From NCBI GenBank assembly GCA_028278225.1, contig JANQEU010000008.1, positions 1 through 57,949 on the forward strand: a DNA stretch of 57,949 nucleotides, in the 5' to 3' direction. Positions 17,904 to 27,189 of this stretch are shown here, in pieces (positions within the stretch are counted from its first letter, which is position 1; the number at the start of each line of letters is the position of its first letter). The notes beneath the pieces were generated by a model, which worked only from the letters and a program-made list of their open reading frames with translations, was not told where the DNA came from and ran no database searches. Origin of the DNA: Cyclobacteriaceae bacterium. Its GTDB lineage: Bacteria; Bacteroidota; Bacteroidia; Cytophagales; Cyclobacteriaceae. A program made the translations under genes and the position numbers.

Positions 17904-20900
17904 CTATTTGTTGATTTTATATAATAAAGGTTTGTCATTATTTAAGTTGACAAGGAGATGTGGCTGATCCTGGAAATCAAACTCCAGGAACTGTTTTAAA
18001 TCTCCTTTTATCAATAATCCGGCTTCTTCATTTCTGATTCGATCAAAGCTCCCTGATCCGTCGTTCAATAAAACGTGTCCAAAACTGGCATCCAGCCTTG
18101 AGAACTGTGGCAGGAAGCCACTGTCATTCCCTCCCAATAAAACATCCGGATAACTATCTCCATTCAGGTCAGTACAATAGATGGCACAAACACATGAGAA
18201 TTGGACATCCCTTGGAAATTCCTTTATCTCAAAACTTTCGTTACCGAGGTTGATGGCCACTATTGATTTAAACCAGGTACTCTCTTTGACTTCTACTCCT
18301 TCCATTTGCTCATCGGTAAACAGATCCTGAATACTCATGGTTGCATATTCATTGTGCTTCAGGTTTTGCTTCTCGAGGCTTACAACTTGGTCGGTGAGTT
18401 CTCTTTTCAGTGTTACCGGTTTATCCGTTCCATTCACTTGCCTGGTGATAATCTTTTCAACAGTTCCGTTGTTATCAAAGTCTTTCAGCCATAATTTGGC
18501 CGGACGATCCTCATCCCCGGTGAAGTAAAAATTTTCACCCCTGTTTCCCAATATCAAATCTTTATCCCCATCACCATCCAGGTCGGTCAGGTTGAGCGCA
18601 TACCACCATCCTGTGAGCGCCTCCAGATTGGATGGCAATCTTATGAACTTACCCTCACGGAGCTCAAATATTTTCGGGCTCATCCATTCTCCGACAATTA
18701 CCAGATCCGGAAGTCCGTTTCCATTGACATCTGATACGGCTGCATCCGTGACCATTCCTACGATCCTTATCTCAGTAGAATATCTGGTGGTTACATCTCT
18801 AAATTTTCCATTGCCATCATTCTCATACAAATAACTTCGGGGGGAGGTTCCGTAATTGCCGGGAATGCTTCTGCTTCCTACAAAAAGATCCAAATCTTTA
18901 TCTCCGTCAAAATCGAATGGTATGGCCACCGAAGTATTAAAGCCATTGGATGGAAACGCTCCCTTCTGCAAGGCGTAGTTTCCAAAACCATCATTTAGAT
19001 ACAGTCGGTCCTGCAGGAACCTGGCGCCAGGGCGATAATTGTTGCCTCCGGAGCCCCCAAAAAGATCCAGGTCGCCATCACCGTCCGCATCAAAAAGCTT
19101 GATGACGGTATCCTCATAGTAAGCATCACGCACAAAAGGCTCCTGCCTCGAATAAACAAATCCATCCTCGTTTTGGAGGTAGATCCGGGCCTCCTTATTA
19201 TTTGCACCACCTATTAAAATGTCATCCAGGCCATCGCCATTCAAATCACCTTTATCCGCTGACGGCCCTTCCCTGGAGAGCATTTTCATGACCAATCCTT
19301 CCTGGAAAAAATCGACAAAATTATCCTCCTGATGAGGCTCAAATTCATTCTGAACTTCCCTGAACAATTTCCTGCCCCAATCATCAATCGTTTCCGGTTC
19401 CGCTGGTCCCTCTGATCGAGCATAATCCACAGTCAACACGGTATCAACCGGCTGCTCATAAAGCTTCGATAGTTTGCCATCCGGCCAGACAACTACCAAT
19501 GAATCTATTATTTTAGCCGACCCGACTCCCAGTATTACCTTGTAGTCTACTGATGACTGAAATCCCCGTGTAGGTATTAATTCGAAGTTGACATTTGCTC
19601 CTTCGGTGAAAGCTTTAATTTTTGAGCCGATTGCAAATTTATTTTTGTCCGGACCTTTCAGCGTTATTCCAATGAAATGGTGATCCGCGTCTCTCGGAGT
19701 ATTGTTCCGATAAATATATGATTCCTGATTCAAATTGCTTAACACGAGATCCAGATCGCCGTCATTGTCGAGATCGCCGTAAGCTGCGCCATTCGAAAAT
19801 GTCGGTTCATCAAAGCCAAATTCGACACCGCTATCCTCAAACTTAAGGCCTCCCTGATTCCGGAAAAACTTGTTTATTTGCGGTTTTGAAGGCATTAAAG
19901 ACACTACTTTTCCCAATTCTTCCTTCTTTCCTGTCATCGCCATTCTTTGGAGGACGTCACTGGCAAAAAAATCAATGAAATCCTGGTCCGTAACATCCTG
20001 ATAAACACCATTACACACGTATAAATCCTTCAGGCCGTCGTTATCTGCATCGAACATCAGGGCTCCCCAACTCCAATCGGACGCGGAAACACCGCTGTAC
20101 CAGGAAATTTCACTGAATGTATCATCCCCGTTGTTATACTGCAATGTGTTGTGCATGTACTGATGATAAAAATCCAGGTTAAGTTTCAGAAGGTAAGTAT
20201 TGTAATTTTCGAAACTAGTGGTGATCTTAATTCGCGTATCATTGTCCGGGAGCATTTCCGTAACAAAAATTTCAGGATTGCCATCGTTGTCGATATCAGC
20301 CATATCTGCCCCCATCGAGGATAAACTGATGTGACCCATCCAGACTTTAATTTCCTCGGTAAAAGTTCCATCCCCCTGGTTGACATACAAATAATCCCTT
20401 TCAAAAAAGTCATTTGATATGTATATATCAATCAGGTTGTCATCGTTTACATCCCCTAAAGTAACCCCCAGTCCAAATCCAATAAGACTTCCATAAATTC
20501 CCGCTTCCTTTGTAACATCTATAAACCGGTTATTATCGTTCCTGAGCAGTTTATCACCGCCTCCTTTAATGAAATCTTTTACCGGCCAATCCTCTGCGTA
20601 TAATTCTCGTTGGTTGCTATAATTCAGGGTACTAACCGGTACAAAACTGTTATTGAGGATATACACGTCCAAATCCTCATCGCCGTCATAATCGAAAAAG
20701 GCAACATGAGTCGTGTACCCGGATTCATTCAACCCGTACTCAGCCGCAGCTTCCTTAAAAGTCAGATCTCCCTGGTTGATGAATAACTCATTTTCATGAT
20801 CATCACCTTCTATATAGCCTGCATTACAAACGTAAATATCCAAAAGTGCATCATTGTTGATATCAACAAAGACCACCCCGGTGCTCCAGGCCCTGGTACC

Positions 20901-21221
20901 GGTAGTCCCCGACGATTCGGAAATATCTTTGAACTTGAAATTTCCCATGTTGAGATAAAGCTTATTATCTCCAAGGTTGCTGGTAAAATATACATCGGCC
21001 AGGCCATCATCATTGATATCACCGATGGCCACTCCACCCCCATTATAAAAGTTGCGATAATTGAAGATGTTAAAATCTTCCGTGTTCTCAACGGTATTGA
21101 TAAAATTGATACCAGTTTTTCCGGCAGGCAGTCTTTCAAACCTTTTTTCTTTGGAACTCCGCTGTTCGCAAGCAAAAATAAATCCAGCAAGAAGTGAAAT
21201 GAGCAATACTTTATTAGTCAT
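17904..21221 (-). CDS. Giant VCBS/FG-GAP lipoprotein with central ASPIC/UnbV domain
   Basis: This is a paralogue of the downstream gene with the same architecture. I choose the ATG at 21221, because MTNKVLLISLLAGFIFAC gives a perfect lipobox with Cys18; the upstream in-frame ATG at 21248 would add nine polar residues. Features are N-terminal FG-GAP repeats (IGDINDDGLADVYFTSN, DINNDALLDIYVC, DYDGDEDLDVYIL), a central ASPIC/UnbV module (IGSKIKAFTEGAN, PTRGFQSSVDYKVILGVGS, DSLVVVWPDGK) and a second repeat set (GDLNGDGLDDILIGGANNKE, DFDGDKDLDLFVGSR). The length is 1105 residues. It starts just after an intrinsic terminator behind susD, so its expression probably relies on read-through or on an unseen promoter. 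Confidence 0.88.
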   Translation of the reverse strand: MTNKVLLISLLAGFIFACEQRSSKEKRFERLPAGKTGINFINTVENTEDFNIFNYRNFYNGGGVAIGDINDDGLADVYFTSNLGDNKLYLNMGNFKFKDISESSGTTGTRAWSTGVVFVDINNDALLDIYVCNAGYIEGDDHENELFINQGDLTFKEAAAEYGLNESGYTTHVAFFDYDGDEDLDVYILNNSFVPVSTLNYSNQRELYAEDWPVKDFIKGGGDKLLRNDNNRFIDVTKEAGIYGSLIGFGLGVTLGDVNDDNLIDIYISNDFFERDYLYVNQGDGTFTEEIKVWMGHISLSSMGADMADIDNDGNPEIFVTEMLPDNDTRIKITTSFENYNTYLLKLNLDFYHQYMHNTLQYNNGDDTFSEISWYSGVSASDWSWGALMFDADNDGLKDLYVCNGVYQDVTDQDFIDFFASDVLQRMAMTGKKEELGKVVSLMPSKPQINKFFRNQGGLKFEDSGVEFGFDEPTFSNGAAYGDLDNDGDLDLVLSNLNQESYIYRNNTPRDADHHFIGITLKGPDKNKFAIGSKIKAFTEGANVNFELIPTRGFQSSVDYKVILGVGSAKIIDSLVVVWPDGKLSKLYEQPVDTVLTVDYARSEGPAEPETIDDWGRKLFREVQNEFEPHQEDNFVDFFQEGLVMKMLSREGPSADKGDLNGDGLDDILIGGANNKEARIYLQNEDGFVYSRQEPFVRDAYYEDTVIKLFDADGDGDLDLFGGSGGNNYRPGARFLQDRLYLNDGFGNYALQKGAFPSNGFNTSVAIPFDFDGDKDLDLFVGSRSIPGNYGTSPRSYLYENDGNGKFRDVTTRYSTEIRIVGMVTDAAVSDVNGNGLPDLVIVGEWMSPKIFELREGKFIRLPSNLEALTGWWYALNLTDLDGDGDKDLILGNRGENFYFTGDEDRPAKLWLKDFDNNGTVEKIITRQVNGTDKPVTLKRELTDQVVSLEKQNLKHNEYATMSIQDLFTDEQMEGVEVKESTWFKSIVAINLGNESFEIKEFPRDVQFSCVCAIYCTDLNGDSYPDVLLGGNDSGFLPQFSRLDASFGHVLLNDGSGSFDRIRNEEAGLLIKGDLKQFLEFDFQDQPHLLVNLNNDKPLLYKINK

Positions 21222-21270
21222 GATGACCTTACGGAAATGAGACTGCAAAATTCTGGAAAATAATATAAAA

Positions 21271-21297
21271 AAAGGTTACTCTGAACGAGTAACCTTT
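21271..21297 (-). terminator. Intrinsic terminator behind susD
   Basis: A perfect 11-bp stem (AAAGGTTACTC / GAGTAACCTTT) with a 5-nt loop is followed on the minus strand by a T-rich tract (TTTTATATTATT). It lies 22 nt after the susD stop and 50 nt before the next gene of the same strand. It probably lowers expression of the two VCBS genes relative to susCD. Confidence 0.85.
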
Positions 21298-21318
21298 ATG
21301 CGTATAAACAATTATTTA

Positions 21319-22842
21319 CTAATAACCGGGATTCTGTGCCAGATTAGGATTAACTGCTAGCTGAGTAGCCGGGATTGGGAATAACAACCTTTCTTCGCCT
21401 GAAGCTGCTTTCTCCTGCCATGCATCCAGAAATGCTCCGAATCGGATCATGTCCTGTCTTCTCCATCCTTCCCAATACAACTCACGACCTCTCTCAGCAA
21501 GAAGCGTTGCTTCATCCAGAGAACCTAATGCAGATGCTCCACGAGCAGTTCTGATGTCGTTTACAATTGTAAGTGCTCCTGCGGCGTCACCTGTTCTCAA
21601 TAATGCTTCAGCTTTCATGAGAAGCACATCCGCGTATCGGAAAAACACATAGTCATTATCAGCATTATCCCCACTATTGTAATCAATAGGATACTTGATA
21701 ACACGGATTCCCGTGACTTCCAGGTTATCGCCGGATTCTATGAGCGCAACGTCCCTTGTGAATGAAAGCGGGAATCCTTTTCTGTCCTGAAGGTCCGCTC
21801 CGGTTTGGTCCGTTTGCTGACCAATCAGGAAACCATTGTTGATACCACCAACGCTATGTATGCCTGGATATTCCGTATAAGCCCGTACATCACCAGCTTC
21901 AAAACTGTCATAGAAATCACTAAGAGTAGTGAAACCATTCCATCCTGACGGATTCTGATTATAATGAAGCGTGCAGAACCATCGGGATCTTACATTACCG
22001 CTACTTGTTCCACCCTCATTTAATCCGGTCCAGATGTTTTCTGAAGATACCGCATCATTGTTGGGAGCAAAATTATCGAAGTAGCTATCTTCAAGCGTAT
22101 AGCTGCCGCTACCGATAATCTGATCAGCCAATGTGATCACCTGCTGCATGTCAGCCGCATCAAATGTTGGAGCTGAGCGATTAGCAAACGTGCCTTTGTT
22201 CAGGAAAAGCTTCATTTTCAGTACCCGGGCAGCGTCCTGGTTAGCTATGTTCGCGGGACCTGTGGGAAGGTCATTTTGAATAGCGTCTAATTCTGAAGCG
22301 ATCAAAGTGACAGCTTCCTCACCGGAAAGCACCTCAGAGGGATCAATTAAGTTACCGCCAGCTTCCCTGAATGGAACCTGGTTCCAACCATCAGCAACTG
22401 CAAACATCACAAAGGCCCGAACGAATCTTGCCTCCGCCTGCTGCTGAGTACTCAGGACTCCTTCAAATGTCAAAGCATTCGTAGCCGTAAATACAACTTG
22501 CAGTAACTCGGTAAATGTATCGCCCATGAAACTATGATCCGCACTCCATGTGTGGTCATGCAAAACCCTCCAGACACCGCCATCATCCCAGTCCGGTCCC
22601 CTAGTCGGTCCCAATGTTTCATCAGATGTATGCTGCTGTAACGCCCAGAACCTGGACTGGTCCATGAAGGGCAGTCTCAGACCATCGTATATTCCCTTGA
22701 TAAGGGCATCCGCATCCGTACTCTCATTGAGGTAATCGGAAGCTTCTTCACTGGTGAAATCTTCTCTCAGTTCTTCATCCAGATCGCACGCCGAAAAGCC
22801 GAACATCAACAATGCGATAAAGAATATTTTATAGATTCTCAT
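21319..22842 (-). CDS. SusD/RagB family outer-membrane nutrient-binding lipoprotein
   Basis: The 507-residue protein has a lipoprotein signal (MRIYKIFFIALLMFGFSAC, Cys19), so it should sit on the outer membrane. The fold signs are the SusD helical TPR-like region (LSTQQQAEARFVRAFVMFAVADGWNQVPF, YFRYADVLLMKAEALLRTGDAAGAL, IVNDIRTARGA), the segment RGRELYWEGWRRQDMIRFG, and the hallmark C-terminus LLFPIPATQLAVNPNLAQNPGY. Length is standard. It follows susC by 41 nt. SusD proteins cap the SusC barrel and bind the incoming oligosaccharide or peptide; no glycoside hydrolase is in this operon, so the substrate cannot be named. Confidence 0.95.
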   Translation of the reverse strand: MRIYKIFFIALLMFGFSACDLDEELREDFTSEEASDYLNESTDADALIKGIYDGLRLPFMDQSRFWALQQHTSDETLGPTRGPDWDDGGVWRVLHDHTWSADHSFMGDTFTELLQVVFTATNALTFEGVLSTQQQAEARFVRAFVMFAVADGWNQVPFREAGGNLIDPSEVLSGEEAVTLIASELDAIQNDLPTGPANIANQDAARVLKMKLFLNKGTFANRSAPTFDAADMQQVITLADQIIGSGSYTLEDSYFDNFAPNNDAVSSENIWTGLNEGGTSSGNVRSRWFCTLHYNQNPSGWNGFTTLSDFYDSFEAGDVRAYTEYPGIHSVGGINNGFLIGQQTDQTGADLQDRKGFPLSFTRDVALIESGDNLEVTGIRVIKYPIDYNSGDNADNDYVFFRYADVLLMKAEALLRTGDAAGALTIVNDIRTARGASALGSLDEATLLAERGRELYWEGWRRQDMIRFGAFLDAWQEKAASGEERLLFPIPATQLAVNPNLAQNPGY

Positions 22843-22883
22843 TTCGATTTTATTTATATAATCTAATTATCAATCAATATGGT

Positions 22884-25814
22884 TTAAAATGTAATTGATG
22901 TACCAAACATTATCGTCCTTGCTGAAGGATAAGGAATGTACTCAATACCGTAAGATGGCAATCCGTTTCTCGTATTCACAGTGTTGACCTCAGGATCAAA
23001 TCCAGTATAATCTGTGATCACAAATAAATTACTACCTGTAATATACACTCTCGCATTCTTAATGACATCACCTATTGCACCAATATTATATGAAATTGTC
23101 GCGTTGTTTAACTTTGTATAGTTACCATTTTCCAAATATCTGCTTGAAGGTGCGATAGGGTTAGCCGTACTCTCCTGGTTACTGCTCAGAAGATCTGCAG
23201 CAATATTTCTCGTGCCCAGGTTACCGATCGGTACTACTGTATTCAATGTATTGTTATAGATATCGTGACCATACGCTCCGTTGAAAGCAAGATTCACACT
23301 GAAATCCTGATATTCAAAATTAATGGTAGCGCCCATAATTACGTCCTGGTTAGGATCGCCAACATATGCTCTTTCACCATTATTCTTAAGCGTGGTTACA
23401 CCGTTTTCTATACCGTCGAATTCAGAAAGATAGAATGCATTCAAAGGTTGTCCCTCTTCCAACCTGTGAATTGTAGCGTTTGAAATACCCTGTCCAAATA
23501 ACTGGCCATATTCCAGATTTGCACCGCTATACTCAGTCAATTCGTTGCTCAGGAAAGAAACATTCGCTCCGATTTCGAGGAGCATATCATTGCTATTTAA
23601 TGCCTCATAGTTCAAAGCAATTTCCAGCCCGCTGTTAACAACTTTTCCATCCAGGTTTATCCAGTACAAACTGGAAGGCCCAGGAGAAATAACTGTCTGC
23701 TGGAATAGCAGATCAACCGTTTCCTTTGTGAAGTAGTCTATTGATGCGGTCAAAGTATAGTCCAACAGTGAGAAATCGATACCGGCATTGATCGTTGTAC
23801 TTGTCTCCCATTGGAGATCAGGATTGGCAACGTTCTCAAGGAAAATTGACTGCTGACCGAATGCCCATCTTTCCTGGGCTGCACCAGCTTCAAATTCGGA
23901 ATTACCTGTCTGACCCCAACCCAATCTCAGTTTAAAGTCATTGAAAGGTGTTGAGAAGAATGATTCATTGTGCAGGTTCCATGCGAATGCAACAGATGGG
24001 AAAAATCCGTACTGGTTATTCTCACCAAACTTACTGGAACCGTCAGCTCTGAATGAAGCAGTTATCAGGTATTTGTCAGATATGTTCACAATACCTCGGG
24101 CAAGCCAGGAACTAAGCTTCTGCTCCGGAGGAGCGGTTGAGAACACTCCCCTGCTGTCCGTTGTGGAATTCTGAAAGAAATTTGTGTAATCCGCATCCTG
24201 CATGATAATGAAGTCCTGGGCTGAGAACCCTGTTTCAGTTTCTTTTTTGCTCTGGAATTCATAACCGGCCACCACCTGAAGATTTACACCATCAGCAATT
24301 TCCTGGTCAAAATTCAACGTGTGTGTTACAATCTGATTAATGTAATTCTTCTGGTTGAATGCTGCAAGTCCCCGATTTTCAATCCCCTGTATATTCAGGA
24401 ATCCTTCGATTCTGGCCCTGCGCGTACCGCTACCCTTTGTTACGTTGTAGTTTAACCGATAAGTTAAGTTGTCAGTGATATTGATAAACGGTGTAATACT
24501 TGCAATGATATCAGTAGCATTAGCCCTGTCATGGTATGCATCCAATAATGCCACAGGGTTGGTAAAGTTTCCAAATTGAGGGATAACAACAGGAGTGCCG
24601 TCATTATTGTATAATGGGTGCGTAGGATTCCACTGAAGGGCGTTACCTATCAAACTACCCCTGAAACCGGCATTTGTCGATACGGCTGGTCCATCTTCAA
24701 TAGTATTGGTTGCTATCAGTCCAAGATCAACTCCGGCGATGTTGTCATTCAGGAAATAATAAGTTCCGGAAAGGTTGGCCGTAACTCTCCTGAGGTCGTT
24801 TTTCTCAACAATACCTTCCTGGTCAAAGAAACCAAAAGAAGCCCTGTAAGTACCATCTGCGTTCCCGCCACTAAATGAAACATTGTGGTTTTGAGTGATA
24901 CCGGTCCGGGTGATCTCATCAAAAGCATCAACATTGTCACCATAGTCGCCACCTGTCAATCCGTAATCGCTCAAAGCAGCCCGGTACTCATTGCCATCTA
25001 ATATGTCATATTCATTCAGTACGTTACTGAAGCCCACCTGGGAATTAAGATTGACCGAAACCGATCCTTCCTTTCCTTTTTTGGTGGTGACAATTACTAC
25101 ACCATTGGCACCCCTTGAACCATAGATTGCAGTAGCAGAAGCATCCTTAAGGACCTGGATGGACTCAATGTCTGCTGGATTGATAAAATTAAGAGGGTTA
25201 GAAGTAGGAGATGTACCTAAATCACCTGCATTTGTACCAGGTTTTGAGGAAATCCCGGTCAATTGAACTCCGTCAACCACAAACAGAGGCTGGTTGCCGG
25301 TACGAATTGAGGCATTCCCTCTAATTCTAACAGTTGTAGCACCGCCGGGCTGACCACTATTGTTGATGACTTGAACGCCGGCCGCTTTGCCCTGGATCAA
25401 TTGGTCCGGCGCCATGACGAGCCCTTTGTTCAATTCACGTTCGCCAACCTGAACAACGGATCCTGTCAAATCCGATTTTTTGACCGAACCATACCCAATC
25501 ACAACCACCTCCTGAAGAGCCTGTACATCAAGTGCTAAAGCCACGTCGATCACGCTTCTTGAGCCTACAGCGACCTCCTGGGCAGCATAACCGATAAATG
25601 TGAACACCAAAGTGGCTCCGTCACCTACTGTTAATCTGTAGTTGCCATCGAAATCACTTACCGTACCGTTGGAAGTTCCCTTCTCAACGATGTTTACGCC
25701 GGGAATCGTCTCACCGGTTTCCGCATCCGAGATTGTTCCCGTTATCGTTCTTTCCTGCGCCATTAGGAATGACATAGTAAAGACCGATAACAACATTAGT
25801 AAATACTTCTTCAT
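22884..25814 (-). CDS. SusC/RagA family TonB-linked outer-membrane transporter
   Basis: I place the start at the ATG at 25814 (MKKYLLMLLSVFTMSFLMAQ, a clear signal peptide), giving 976 residues; a longer frame reaching 26051 has no support. Domains are CarboxypepD_reg-like (about 22-105, ITGTISDAETGETIPGVNIVEKG), a TonB-box-like segment with plug onset (EVVVIGYGSVKKSDLTGSV), the plug with the SusC signatures PLFVVDGVQ and IQVLKDASATAIYGSRGANGVV, and a 22-strand-type barrel ending MFGTSITF. It works with the SusD encoded 41 nt downstream to import a bulky nutrient with TonB energy. It is divergent from two LacI regulators, and operator sequences lie in between. Confidence 0.95.
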   Translation of the reverse strand: MKKYLLMLLSVFTMSFLMAQERTITGTISDAETGETIPGVNIVEKGTSNGTVSDFDGNYRLTVGDGATLVFTFIGYAAQEVAVGSRSVIDVALALDVQALQEVVVIGYGSVKKSDLTGSVVQVGERELNKGLVMAPDQLIQGKAAGVQVINNSGQPGGATTVRIRGNASIRTGNQPLFVVDGVQLTGISSKPGTNAGDLGTSPTSNPLNFINPADIESIQVLKDASATAIYGSRGANGVVIVTTKKGKEGSVSVNLNSQVGFSNVLNEYDILDGNEYRAALSDYGLTGGDYGDNVDAFDEITRTGITQNHNVSFSGGNADGTYRASFGFFDQEGIVEKNDLRRVTANLSGTYYFLNDNIAGVDLGLIATNTIEDGPAVSTNAGFRGSLIGNALQWNPTHPLYNNDGTPVVIPQFGNFTNPVALLDAYHDRANATDIIASITPFINITDNLTYRLNYNVTKGSGTRRARIEGFLNIQGIENRGLAAFNQKNYINQIVTHTLNFDQEIADGVNLQVVAGYEFQSKKETETGFSAQDFIIMQDADYTNFFQNSTTDSRGVFSTAPPEQKLSSWLARGIVNISDKYLITASFRADGSSKFGENNQYGFFPSVAFAWNLHNESFFSTPFNDFKLRLGWGQTGNSEFEAGAAQERWAFGQQSIFLENVANPDLQWETSTTINAGIDFSLLDYTLTASIDYFTKETVDLLFQQTVISPGPSSLYWINLDGKVVNSGLEIALNYEALNSNDMLLEIGANVSFLSNELTEYSGANLEYGQLFGQGISNATIHRLEEGQPLNAFYLSEFDGIENGVTTLKNNGERAYVGDPNQDVIMGATINFEYQDFSVNLAFNGAYGHDIYNNTLNTVVPIGNLGTRNIAADLLSSNQESTANPIAPSSRYLENGNYTKLNNATISYNIGAIGDVIKNARVYITGSNLFVITDYTGFDPEVNTVNTRNGLPSYGIEYIPYPSARTIMFGTSITF

Positions 25815-25864
25815 ACTATTACAATTTGTTATCTGGTTTAAAAAATATTCCGTTACGGATCTGT

Positions 25865-25895
25865 CAAAATATAAAGATTTTAACGTTTTTCCAAA
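25865..25895 (-). promoter_or_regulatory. Putative susC promoter with AACGTT core between its boxes
   Basis: Reading the minus strand, a TTTG box (25895-25892) is followed 19 nt later by ATATTTTG (25872-25865), close to the Bacteroidota -33/-7 pair TTTG / TAnnTTTG but with the TA inverted. An AACGTT core (25882-25887), the centre of LacI-family operators, lies between the two boxes, where a bound repressor would block the polymerase. The match is imperfect. Confidence 0.45.
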
Positions 25896-25960
25896 AACAG
25901 AATATAAGCAAGTAAAAAAGGATTTACTATAAAAACAACTCGAATTTACATTTATTCTAA

Positions 25961-25974
25961 TGAAAACGTTTGCA
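25961..25974. promoter_or_regulatory. LacI/GalR-family operator
   Basis: TGAAAACGTTTGCA matches the LacI/GalR-family consensus TGNAANCGNTTNCA at every fixed position. It lies in the intergenic region between susC and the first lacI-type gene, so it can serve either or both promoters. The two LacI-type regulators beside it are the obvious candidates to bind it. Confidence 0.8.
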
Positions 25975-26077
25975 AGTCTTTTTATGTTAAGAAATAATGA
26001 AAGTTTCACTTTTCCAAGAATGGTAAATTCCTGTCGAATGTTGTAGGGCACATTTCACACGATACGGCTAAGATTGG

Positions 26078-26085
26078 TAACTTTG
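26078..26085 (+). promoter_or_regulatory. Putative -7 box of the first lacI-type gene
   Basis: TAACTTTG is an exact match to TAnnTTTG, 23 nt upstream of the ATG at 26109. No clear TTTG box lies 19-21 nt upstream, so the promoter may be weak or activator-dependent. Confidence 0.5.
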
Positions 26086-26108
26086 GATCACATCTTTTTC
26101 CATTCTTA

Positions 26109-27140
26109 ATGAAAAATGGTCCGGTCACAATTAAAGATATTGCAAGGGAATTAAACATCTCCGCATCCACCGTTTCCAGGGCTTTGGCAGATAACCCTTT
26201 GGTGAAGAAAGAAACAAAAATTGCAGTTAAGGAACTTGCCAGGAAATACAGTTACAAACCTAACTATACGGCGCTAAGTCTCAGGAGCAGCAAAACCAGT
26301 ACTATCGGGATAATCGTACCTCAACTTGTTCATGAATTTTTTTCCTCCGTGATCCGGGGCATTGAGGATCATGCCTACTCCAACGGATACAACGTAATTA
26401 TTTGTTCGACCAATGAGTTATATGAACGGGAGGTGATAGACGCAAATGCGCTGTTGTCCGGAAAAGTTGACGGTTTACTTGCATGTATTTCCCGAAACAC
26501 CGGGAACTTTGACCATTTAAAAGCATTTCAGGAAAGAGGTATTCCACTGGTTTTTTATGATTGTATTTGTGACGAGATAGACACCCATAAGGTGGTAATC
26601 GATGATAAAAATGCGGGATATGTTGCCACCAATCATTTGATAGACCAGGGCTGCAAGAAAATAGCATATATCGGGGGTCCGGCTAATCTCTTTATCAACA
26701 GGGATCGGTTTGAAGGGTACAGGAAAGCCATCACTGATGCGGGGCTTGAATTTGGTGGAGATTGTATCGTTCATTGCGACTCCGGAGACTACAATGATGG
26801 CTTTGAGGCAACAGCGGAAATACTTGAACAATGTGAAATTGACGGTATTTTCGCATGCACTGATATGCTTGCCGTAGGTGCTATCAAGAAACTCAAATCA
26901 CAGCGGATCAGGGTTCCCGAAGATGTTGCTGTCGTAGGGTTCAGCAATTGGTCAATCTCATCGCTCTACGAGCCGTCGATTACAACTATTGACCAGCCTG
27001 GTTATGAGATGGGCAGGCAAGCCACAGAAATGCTTATCAACCAAATAAATGATCCGGGTAACCGCAAATTCAAAATCTGTACATTGCAGAGCAGTTTGAT
27101 AGTAAGGGAAAGCTCAAATAGACTAACTTCGAATCATTAA
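26109..27140 (+). CDS. LacI family transcriptional regulator
   Basis: The 343-residue protein has the LacI helix-turn-helix at the N-terminus (VTIKDIARELNISASTVSRAL, with hinge helix NYTALSLRSSKTSTIGIIVP). A periplasmic-binding-protein-like sensor domain runs from about residue 62 to the end (GIEDHAYSNGYNVIIC, AYIGGPANLFINRDRFEGYR, DGIFACTDMLAVGAI, DVAVVGFSNWSISSLYEPSITTIDQP). It is divergent from susC and followed by a close paralogue. It most likely controls the SusCD/VCBS operon through the operator at 25961-25974 in response to a sugar; the effector is unknown. Confidence 0.93.
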   Translation: MKNGPVTIKDIARELNISASTVSRALADNPLVKKETKIAVKELARKYSYKPNYTALSLRSSKTSTIGIIVPQLVHEFFSSVIRGIEDHAYSNGYNVIICSTNELYEREVIDANALLSGKVDGLLACISRNTGNFDHLKAFQERGIPLVFYDCICDEIDTHKVVIDDKNAGYVATNHLIDQGCKKIAYIGGPANLFINRDRFEGYRKAITDAGLEFGGDCIVHCDSGDYNDGFEATAEILEQCEIDGIFACTDMLAVGAIKKLKSQRIRVPEDVAVVGFSNWSISSLYEPSITTIDQPGYEMGRQATEMLINQINDPGNRKFKICTLQSSLIVRESSNRLTSNH

Positions 27141-27189
27141 TTTGAATAGAGACATTTTTTGCGCTTTTTAATCCATCGGTAATATAAAA

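Noticed and set aside
20796-21197. Plus-strand frame of 133 codons antisense to the VCBS gene
   Set aside because: It is the mirror of FG-GAP repeats rich in Asp/Asn codons, which read as Ile/Val-rich frames on the other strand; many such shadows occur over all six VCBS genes.
25815-26051. Extended SusC start reaching 26051
   Set aside because: The extra 79 residues have no signal peptide and cover the promoter and operator region; the ATG at 25814 gives a perfect signal peptide.
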